Positions 16,326 through 22,144 of a DNA stretch of 22,144 nt are shown here, piece after piece; the stretch's first letter is position 1; the number at the start of each line of letters is the position of its first letter. The stretch is from JBCCSZ01 sp039199225 (lineage in GTDB: Bacteria > Bacteroidota > Bacteroidia > Chitinophagales > Saprospiraceae): assembly GCA_039199225.1 (NCBI GenBank), contig JBCCSZ010000108.1, positions 1-22,144 on the forward strand. The letters are read 5' to 3'. The position numbers were made by a program, and so were the translations under genes. Below the pieces are notes generated by a model. The model did not search any database. It saw only the letters and a list, made by a program, of their open reading frames with translations, and was not told where the DNA came from.

Positions 16326-16335
16326 TGTTTTACAT

Positions 16336-16842
16336 TCACCCTTTTTCTATTTTAAAGAATAAGGTGGGTTTATCGTCTTCAATTCTTTTTTCATGAAATT
16401 TCATGCCCAGTCTCTTTGCCACTTTTTGAGACTCTAAATGAGGTTCATCTGTTGCAGCAATTAAATATTCGAAATCCAGGGTTTTGAAAGAATACTCAAT
16501 AATTGCCTTTGAAAACTCAAGGGCATAACCCTGTTTTGTGAACTGTTTAAGTAACGCATAAATTAGTTGAGGTTGTGGTTCATGGAAGAAATGCCAAAGT
16601 CCTGTGAAACCAATTATTTCATCAGTTTCCTTTAGAGCTACCTTCCATATTCCAAAATTGTTTTTTTCAAAATGACTCTCATTCTCCCGCATTATTTCTT
16701 TGGCTGCTTCAAGTGGAATTATTTCGTCATCCCACAGGAATTCTCTAACATAGGGGTCTATGCTAATTTGATGAAACAAATTATAATCCTTGTAACGAAA
16801 AGGAGTCAAAACCAATCGTTCAGTAAACAATTCGTGCCTCAT
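16336..16842 (-). CDS. GNAT acetyltransferase, RimJ/RimL-type
   Basis: GCN5-related N-acetyltransferase of 168 residues. The N-terminus FTERLVLTPFRYKDY (6–20) and the block IIGFTGLWHFF (about 76–86) are typical of the Acetyltransf_3 (RimJ/RimL) group. The acetyl-CoA loop is diverged (LLKQFTKQGYALEFSKAIIEY, about 97–117), and ATDEPHLESQKVAKRLGMKF (about 129–148) is the usual helix with N-S/E-x-S-x-x-x-x-x-K-x-G-M logic. The acceptor could be a protein N-terminus, an amino acid or an antibiotic; nothing in the sequence decides. The gene is much AT-richer than most of its surroundings: four 60-base blocks counted by hand gave 20, 20, 19 and 18 G+C and one gave 25. It is also bracketed by short inverted repeats, so recent acquisition is likely. 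The start is ATG 16842–16840. Confidence 0.85.
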   Translation of the reverse strand: MRHELFTERLVLTPFRYKDYNLFHQISIDPYVREFLWDDEIIPLEAAKEIMRENESHFEKNNFGIWKVALKETDEIIGFTGLWHFFHEPQPQLIYALLKQFTKQGYALEFSKAIIEYSFKTLDFEYLIAATDEPHLESQKVAKRLGMKFHEKRIEDDKPTLFFKIEKG

Positions 16843-17035
16843 TTTGAGTTTTGATTTATGGCGTTAATGGCATACAACAAGTGTGAATATCTAGACTTTC
16901 GGGCAAAAAACGACGAATTATCCATTTGTTTTGCCTTTCGATAGCAAAGTGCGATTCGCAAAGATTGCCAAAACATCTTCCCTTCCACTTTGTTGTCCTT
17001 TAGATATTCCATCTTAAAATCTTTATCTTCGCTTC
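16843..17035. other. Divergent intergenic region between GNAT and mfd
   Basis: The 193-bp gap between the two divergent starts holds the right inverted-repeat copy GCATACAACA (16870–16879) and, just before the mfd start, TATCTTCG (17024–17031), which is 7/8 of the TAnnTTTG box. On the minus strand an open frame from ATG 17012 ends in TGA at 16841–16839, overlapping the GNAT ATG as ATGA; its 57-residue product has no recognisable family and is probably not a gene. No RNA gene or terminator is apparent. Confidence 0.4.
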
Positions 17036-20000
17036 GTGAGTAATATACAGCGGTTGTTAGAAATGTACCGGGAAGACAGCCGGGTGCAGCAGATTGTGGA
17101 AGCCTTACAGCAAGACTCACCTACTCGCCTCCAGATTACGGGGACGATGGGTGCGCAGGATGCCTTTATCCTGGCTGGCGCTTACCTCAAATATCCTTGG
17201 AGTCATCTTTTTATTGCCAATGATAAGGAAGAGGCCGCCTATCTTCAAAATAATTTGAGTAGCCTGCTCAATAAAAAGCCTGTCCATTTTTTTCCAGATT
17301 CCTTCAAGAGGCCGATGAATTTCGAGCAGTTGCAGTCCAGTAATGTGCTGCTGCGCACCGAGACCATCAATAAAATTACCAGCTCAAGAGCAGCAGGAGA
17401 ACTGCTGGTTACCTATCCGGAAGCCTTATTCGAAAAGGTTGTTGCTCCGGGCGTACTGGCCAAAAGCCGGATCGAGATCAAAATGAACGAGACGGTTGAC
17501 ATCCCCTTTCTCATCGATCTGTTGGTAGAGTATGGTTTTGATCGAGTAGACTTTGTGTATGAACCAGGTCAGTTTTCCATTCGTGGTGGCATCGTAGATA
17601 TTTTCTCCTATGGTAATGAGTGGCCATACCGGGTCGAGTTGTTTGACGATGAGGTAGAAAGCATTCGCACTTTCGATCCGTTGACGCAGTTGTCAAAGAT
17701 GAAGATTGCCGAGGTATCCATTATCCCCAACATCAACACCAAGTTTAAGCAGAGCGAAAAGGTATCGCTTTTTGGTGTGTTGCCCAGAACGACGGCCATT
17801 TGGATTCGGGACTTCCAGGTGTTGCTCGATAAGCTGCAGATATGTTTTGAAAAGGCAGAAACCTTTGCTTCCAAGGTATCGGTTTTGGATGAAAGTGAGC
17901 TGGCAGAATTGTTTCGCGATCGGGCGTTCATCCGACCCCATGAAGTCATCCAGGATGTCGAAAGCTTCTCCATATTTTCTCTGAAGGGAGGCAAACAAAG
18001 TTTTTCATTCGACGATAAGGTCGTTTTCAGCAGCCGCCCACAACCTAGCTTCAACAAAAATTTCAAGCTGCTCATTGAAAACCTCAATGAAAATACCAAG
18101 GATCGGATCGACAACTATATTTTTACGGACAACCCCAAGCAAATCGAGCGTTTTTATGCCATCTTCAAAGACCTTGGTGCATCTGTCCAGTTTCATCCCA
18201 TCGATAAAGCAATCAATCAGGGGTTCGTCGATCTCGACCTGAAAATTGCCTGCTATACCGACCATCAAATATTTGAGCGCTTTCACCGCTACAGGCTGCG
18301 CCGTGGATTTACCAAAGATCAAGCGATCAACCTACGGATGTTGCGCGAGTTGGTGCCAGGGGATTTTGTTACCCATATCGATCACGGCGTTGGACGTTAT
18401 TCAGGGCTGGAAAAGATCGACATCAATGGCCATGTTCAGGAATCGGTGCGTTTGATTTACAAAAACAATGACATCCTGTATGTCAGTATCAATACCCTAC
18501 ATAAGATATCCAAATATATTGGTAAGGATGGTACGCCGCCTCGGCTCAACAAGCTGGGCTCCGATGCTTGGAACAATCTCAAGCGCAAAGCTAAGCGCAA
18601 GGTCAAGGATATTGCAGCGCAGTTGATTAAGCTTTATGCCAAGCGGAAGGCGAGCAAAGGCTTTGCTTTCCAGGAAGATGGTTACTTGCAAAATGAGTTG
18701 GAGGCTTCTTTTATCTACGAAGATACCCCCGACCAGCTCAAGTCGACCATCGATGTGAAAGCCGACATGGAAAAGCCTTATCCAATGGACCGCCTGATTT
18801 GTGGAGATGTCGGCTTTGGCAAAACAGAAATCGCCGTTCGGGCGGCTTTCAAAGCAGTTGTTGGCGGTAAGCAGGTAGCGGTGCTTGTACCAACGACGAT
18901 TTTGGCCTTGCAACACTACAAAACTTTCAGCGAGCGCCTTGGAGAATTTGGCGTTGATATCGACTATGTCAACCGCTTTCGGACGACGGCAGAGCGCAAG
19001 GCGATTTTCAATAAACTAAAAGAAGGTAAAATCGACCTGGTTATTGGTACGCATGGACTGTTAAACAAAGATGTTGGCTTCAAAGACTTGGGCTTATTGA
19101 TCATCGACGAAGAGCAAAAATTCGGGGTAGCTGCCAAGGAAAAGTTGCGAAACATCAAGGTCAATGTCGATACCTTGACTCTAACGGCCACACCGATTCC
19201 TCGTACCTTGCAATTTTCTTTGATGGCGGCCCGTGACCTGTCCGTCATCCGCACACCACCGCCCAATCGCCAGCCCATTCATACGGAGGTGCGCGTCTTT
19301 AGCGACGAGGTCATCAAGGATGCGATCTACTACGAGATCAATCGAGGGGGGCAGGTTTTCTTTGTACACAATCGAGTAAAGACCTTACCAGATATTGCAG
19401 CGATGGTCAAGCGCCTCTGCCCGGATGTCGACGTTGCCATGGCACATGGACAGATGGAGGCCAAGCAATTAGAGCAAACGCTGCTCAGCTTTATTGATCG
19501 GCGCTACGATGTACTGGTTTGTACCAATATCATTGAGACGGGGCTGGATATTCCGAATGCCAATACCATCATCATCAACAATGCCAATCAGTTTGGACTC
19601 AGTGACTTGCACCAACTGCGCGGTCGGGTCGGTCGGTCGAATAAACGAGCCTTTTGCTACCTGTTCAGTCCGCCTCTATCGGTTTTGACGCCGGAGGCTC
19701 GCAAGCGCCTGCGGACCTTGGAGGAATTCTCGGAATTGGGCAGTGGCTTCAACATTGCCATGCGCGATCTGGACATCCGGGGTGCAGGAAATCTATTGGG
19801 TGCCGAGCAAAGCGGTTTCATCACAGATATTGGCTACGAAACCTATCAAAAGATATTGGAGGAGGCGGTACAGGAATTGAAAGAAGGAAAATTCAAGGAG
19901 TTGTTCCAGGACGAACTGGATAAAAACCGGGAGTTTGTCCAAGATGTTCAGATCGATACGGACATTGAGATGTTGATTCCCGACGACTATGTGACCAGCA

Positions 20001-20416
20001 TTCAAGAACGCCTAAACTTATACACAGAGATCGACCAGCTCAAAACGGAGGAAGAGGTTACTGCTTTCTATGACAAGTTGCGGGATCGCTTTGGTAAAGT
20101 GCCGCATCAGGTCAAGGAATTATTTGAAGGGCTGCGTCTTCGCTGGTTGTGCAAAAAGCTGGGCTTTGAGCGATTGACCTTGAAGAGCCGCAAGTTGCGA
20201 TGCTATTTCATCAGCAATGCCCAATCTCCTTTCTTTGAGACGGATGTTTTCAATAATATCGTTCGCTACGTCGCTGTAAATGGCGAAACGGATTCCTTGA
20301 GTTTTAAAAAGTCGGTTCGCCACTTTATCCTCATTCAGGAAAACGTCAAAAGCTTGAAAGCAGCACACAAAACCCTCATACAATTGAAGGAAAACGTTTT
20401 GGAGGCGGTAGAGTAA
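17036..20416 (+). CDS. mfd: Transcription-repair coupling factor Mfd
   Basis: ATP-driven translocase that removes RNA polymerase stalled at DNA damage and recruits UvrA. At 1126 residues it has near-standard length (E. coli 1148). The N-terminal UvrB-like part includes GQFSIRGGIVDIFSYG (about 182–197). The RNA-polymerase-interacting domain contains VPGDFVTHIDHGVGRYSGLE (about 440–459). The helicase core has Walker A GDVGFGKTE (590–598, Lys596), the DEEQ box (691–694), LTATPIPRTLQFSLM (about 718–732) and motif VI QLRGRVGRS (860–868). The TRCF C-terminal domain follows. All motor motifs are intact. The chosen start is GTG 17036, which keeps the expected N-terminal SNIQRLLEMY...RVQQI helix; ATG 17063 is an alternative that would trim nine residues. 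The gene is monocistronic by context, divergent from GNAT, and no good terminator was seen after it. Confidence 0.97.
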   Translation: MSNIQRLLEMYREDSRVQQIVEALQQDSPTRLQITGTMGAQDAFILAGAYLKYPWSHLFIANDKEEAAYLQNNLSSLLNKKPVHFFPDSFKRPMNFEQLQSSNVLLRTETINKITSSRAAGELLVTYPEALFEKVVAPGVLAKSRIEIKMNETVDIPFLIDLLVEYGFDRVDFVYEPGQFSIRGGIVDIFSYGNEWPYRVELFDDEVESIRTFDPLTQLSKMKIAEVSIIPNINTKFKQSEKVSLFGVLPRTTAIWIRDFQVLLDKLQICFEKAETFASKVSVLDESELAELFRDRAFIRPHEVIQDVESFSIFSLKGGKQSFSFDDKVVFSSRPQPSFNKNFKLLIENLNENTKDRIDNYIFTDNPKQIERFYAIFKDLGASVQFHPIDKAINQGFVDLDLKIACYTDHQIFERFHRYRLRRGFTKDQAINLRMLRELVPGDFVTHIDHGVGRYSGLEKIDINGHVQESVRLIYKNNDILYVSINTLHKISKYIGKDGTPPRLNKLGSDAWNNLKRKAKRKVKDIAAQLIKLYAKRKASKGFAFQEDGYLQNELEASFIYEDTPDQLKSTIDVKADMEKPYPMDRLICGDVGFGKTEIAVRAAFKAVVGGKQVAVLVPTTILALQHYKTFSERLGEFGVDIDYVNRFRTTAERKAIFNKLKEGKIDLVIGTHGLLNKDVGFKDLGLLIIDEEQKFGVAAKEKLRNIKVNVDTLTLTATPIPRTLQFSLMAARDLSVIRTPPPNRQPIHTEVRVFSDEVIKDAIYYEINRGGQVFFVHNRVKTLPDIAAMVKRLCPDVDVAMAHGQMEAKQLEQTLLSFIDRRYDVLVCTNIIETGLDIPNANTIIINNANQFGLSDLHQLRGRVGRSNKRAFCYLFSPPLSVLTPEARKRLRTLEEFSELGSGFNIAMRDLDIRGAGNLLGAEQSGFITDIGYETYQKILEEAVQELKEGKFKELFQDELDKNREFVQDVQIDTDIEMLIPDDYVTSIQERLNLYTEIDQLKTEEEVTAFYDKLRDRFGKVPHQVKELFEGLRLRWLCKKLGFERLTLKSRKLRCYFISNAQSPFFETDVFNNIVRYVAVNGETDSLSFKKSVRHFILIQENVKSLKAAHKTLIQLKENVLEAVE

Positions 20417-20543
20417 AACCACTACATATTATCAATCTGGTTTGGAATTCCGTTGGATGCTTCGCCTGCCAATTTTACATGGCGTTTACGCTCATCGTCC
20501 GTTCAAGTTTTCTATCTATTTGTAACAATAAATTTCTGTGCAT

Positions 20544-20565
20544 TACATGATTTTAAATCAATGTA
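20544..20565. promoter_or_regulatory. Operator-like imperfect palindrome upstream of the secreted-protein gene
   Basis: TACAT-GATTT-T-AAATC-A-ATGTA has dyad symmetry over 22 bp with one extra A on the right arm. It lies 118 bp before the ATG at 20684, just after a 7/8 match to the -7 box (TAAATTTC, 20529–20536). The centre is too tight for a good RNA hairpin, so a protein-binding site is the better reading. The rest of the 267-bp gap after mfd holds nothing else I can name. Confidence 0.35.
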
Positions 20566-20683
20566 GCGTCAGCTTTTCAATAATCTTTCCTATCTTTTAT
20601 ATATCGCTTTCTACTGCGTGAAAATCCAATCAATGGATGAGTACGGACCGTTGTTTTTTGTAAATAACCTCAACAGGAAAAGA

Positions 20684-22144
20684 ATGAAAAATAGCTCCCC
20701 ATTGCTCAGAGGAGGCTTAAGCCTTTTGATATTCCTTTGCCTACATTCCCATCTCTTAGGTCAAAGCACGACCATTGAAGCTACTTTCGAGGCGGATTTA
20801 ATTGGAGAATTACCCGCACTTGCACCAGGCAGCGGTGATAAACCAACAGCTATGACTGGTGACTTTGCCAATACGATGGTAGTGGCAGAGGTCAGTGGAA
20901 ATGTTGGTAACAGCACAGCAGCAGGCAAGGTAGTCTCCGTTGATATTGCACAAAGTGGTAAATTCAGCCTCTTGGATTTTGAAGGACTGCTCAATAGCGG
21001 CATTATTGAAAGGGATACGGTTTGGGTAGGATTTGATTTTCTCGTGGAGGCTGGAACCGTACCGGATGGCTTTGCTTTTTTGAGATGTTATGATGAGACT
21101 GAAGAAAGCTTTGCCGATGTTGGATTCAGCTTTTTGAACGATGGTTTTACCGTCGGTTTGTTGGACTACGATCCAGCGACGGGCAACTATCTCGGTTGGC
21201 GAGAACCTGCTTTCCCCAACAACTTTTTCCAATTGGGTACTTGGCATCGTTTCGAGCTGGTTGTCGACTTGAGTAATAATGTCTTGCGGCTCATGGTCGA
21301 CGGTAACGACTATGGCATTGCTGTGGGCATATCACGTGCCACAGGTCTGGGGTATGCTGGGGCTTTCTTCAATTGGGGGGGAGCTTTCAAAGGAAAAGCT
21401 GCCATTGATAATGTAAAAGTGCGAATCAGCGATCGCGACCAGTTGCCGATGCCTCCTGCCGGTTTTGATGCATTGGTCAATCCGGCGGACCGTGGAGGAG
21501 AAGTCTTGCGACTTCCTTGCGGAGATTTCCGACAAAAGGGCATCGATTGGGACAATACTTCTGATGCGACCTTGATCTATAGTCCTGTTTACCAAGGGGT
21601 CTCTGCTTATCGCGTATTGGTGGGCAGTGGAATGGAGGAATCGGATCGACGTTTGTTTTCTTTCAAAAGCCTGCCGATAAAAGCCAATCGAACTTACGAA
21701 GTAAGCGCTTTAATTAGATCGAATTTTCCGAGAGATACTTGGGAAATTTCAGTCGGTATTCAAGGAGCGGATGCCAACAACGATCTATCCCTAGGTGCGC
21801 GCTACGGAGGTTTACCAGCAGTGACTGCCGGTCCGGACGGTTGGCAGCGCTGGACGTGGCGATTCACGCCTCATTGGGACGATCGCTATGGAGCCATCAG
21901 CGCCTTTTTGGGCATACATGAATACGGACCAGGTTTTGATGGCAACGTGCTTTTTGAGATCGCGGACTTGGCTTTTGTTGAATTGCCGGCTGAGACGCTG
22001 ACGGCTTTTGCCCCAGGGGAAGGGGTGACATTTCCCGGTGGTGCCGGCGACCTCCCGATGCAGGTAGAAGGCGTCAGCCAAACGGGCAACATCCTACAGG
22101 TAACTGTGACAGGAGCTACCTATGAATTCAATTTGACAACCAAC
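20684..22144 (+). CDS. Secreted beta-sandwich protein, N-terminal part (3' end outside window)
   Basis: Frame open to the last base; 487 codons visible, no stop, so truncated by the window edge. I do not recognise a specific family for the whole protein. ATG 20684 gives a standard Sec signal peptide (basic start, LSLLIFLCLHSHLLG core, then Q-S-T). An in-frame ATG at 20633 would add a 17-residue polar extension and is less likely. Residues about 28–245 look like a LamG/concanavalin-type jelly roll (VWVGFDFLVEAG, GTWHRFELVVDLSNNVLRLM with a VDG turn, KAAIDNVKVRIS). Residues about 265–430 resemble a second sandwich of CBM4/9-like type (YRVLVGSG, SFKSLPIKANRTYEVSALIR, GWQRWTWRFTP, VLFEIADLAFVE). 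A third region starts near 437 (FAPGEGVTFPGG). This fits a large cell-surface or secreted carbohydrate-binding protein or lyase, likely a T9SS client, but the catalytic part and any sorting domain lie outside the window. Confidence 0.75.
   Translation, partial: MKNSSPLLRGGLSLLIFLCLHSHLLGQSTTIEATFEADLIGELPALAPGSGDKPTAMTGDFANTMVVAEVSGNVGNSTAAGKVVSVDIAQSGKFSLLDFEGLLNSGIIERDTVWVGFDFLVEAGTVPDGFAFLRCYDETEESFADVGFSFLNDGFTVGLLDYDPATGNYLGWREPAFPNNFFQLGTWHRFELVVDLSNNVLRLMVDGNDYGIAVGISRATGLGYAGAFFNWGGAFKGKAAIDNVKVRISDRDQLPMPPAGFDALVNPADRGGEVLRLPCGDFRQKGIDWDNTSDATLIYSPVYQGVSAYRVLVGSGMEESDRRLFSFKSLPIKANRTYEVSALIRSNFPRDTWEISVGIQGADANNDLSLGARYGGLPAVTAGPDGWQRWTWRFTPHWDDRYGAISAFLGIHEYGPGFDGNVLFEIADLAFVELPAETLTAFAPGEGVTFPGGAGDLPMQVEGVSQTGNILQVTVTGATYEFNLTTN

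Noticed and set aside
16262..16330. A true integron attC site.
   Set aside because: The hairpin and AACGTT-type sequence look suggestive, but the paired RYYYAAC and GTTRRRY core sites and matched arms are not present and no integrase is in the window. Reported only as a possible cassette-like feature.
16839..17012. Minus-strand 57-codon frame whose TGA overlaps the GNAT ATG (ATGA).
   Set aside because: The overlap suggests coupling, but the product matches no family I know, lies in the region carrying the inverted repeat and the mfd promoter, and has no supporting start signal. Kept only as a note in the intergenic entry.
1..22144. CRISPR arrays, tRNA or rRNA genes, transposases, phage or defence genes.
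   Set aside because: No regularly spaced repeats, no cloverleaf-like or rRNA sequence, and no recognisable transposase, integrase or defence protein was seen in the coding frames or gaps; all gaps are under 300 bp.

Overview
The window looks like a chromosomal segment of a Bacteroidota bacterium, probably near Saprospiria/Lewinella. That placement is an inference from gene content: the C-terminal part of a SprA-type type IX secretion (T9SS) translocon, an RprX/RprY-like two-component pair, a TPR–PD40–OmpA–SPOR envelope protein, a GHMP kinase of mevalonate-kinase type, and a class IV adenylyl-cyclase-like CYTH protein. Two exact matches to the Bacteroidota -7 promoter box TAnnTTTG were found, and Shine-Dalgarno sequences are generally absent before the starts. 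Hand counts gave 57% GC in one 60-base block of the CYTH gene and 52% in one of mfd, although AT-richer blocks also occur inside ordinary genes.

Layout. 1–3036 (+) is the 3' end of sprA, closed by a hairpin. 3235–4788 and 4909–5634 (+) are a sensor histidine kinase and its OmpR-family regulator, separated by an attenuator-like hairpin. A strong bidirectional hairpin (5649–5690) divides them from the convergent ftsH. On the minus strand rsfS (8170–7784) and ftsH (7704–5710) form a protein-quality and translation-control pair. Divergent from them are birA (8290–9051) and cinA (9071–10321), 19 bp apart. A promoter at 10362–10389 then precedes a lone E2 acyltransferase gene (10454–11803), followed by the TPR–PD40–OmpA–SPOR gene (11917–14115) and a small phospholipid-methyltransferase-like gene (14242–14799). 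The last of these overlaps tail-to-tail, by 4 bases, a minus-strand pair made of a CYTH protein and a GHMP kinase (16256–14796). A markedly AT-rich GNAT acetyltransferase gene (16842–16336, minus), flanked by short inverted repeats, sits between this pair and mfd (17036–20416, plus). The window ends inside a large secreted beta-sandwich protein (20684 to the edge).

Most genes are core housekeeping: envelope secretion and anchoring (sprA, the OmpA/SPOR protein), membrane proteolysis (ftsH), ribosome silencing (rsfS), biotin and lipoyl enzymes (birA, E2), NAD-related repair (cinA), isoprenoid precursor synthesis (GHMP kinase) and transcription-coupled repair (mfd). The accessory-looking parts are the GNAT island (about 16.26–17.03 kb) and the secreted protein at the right edge. 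I did not find a clear undescribed system such as a defence island, CRISPR array or mobile element. The most unusual items are the OmpA+SPOR architecture, the GNAT island with its inverted repeats, the Cys motif in the kinase sensor domain, and the divergent TTG/TTG start region with its palindrome.
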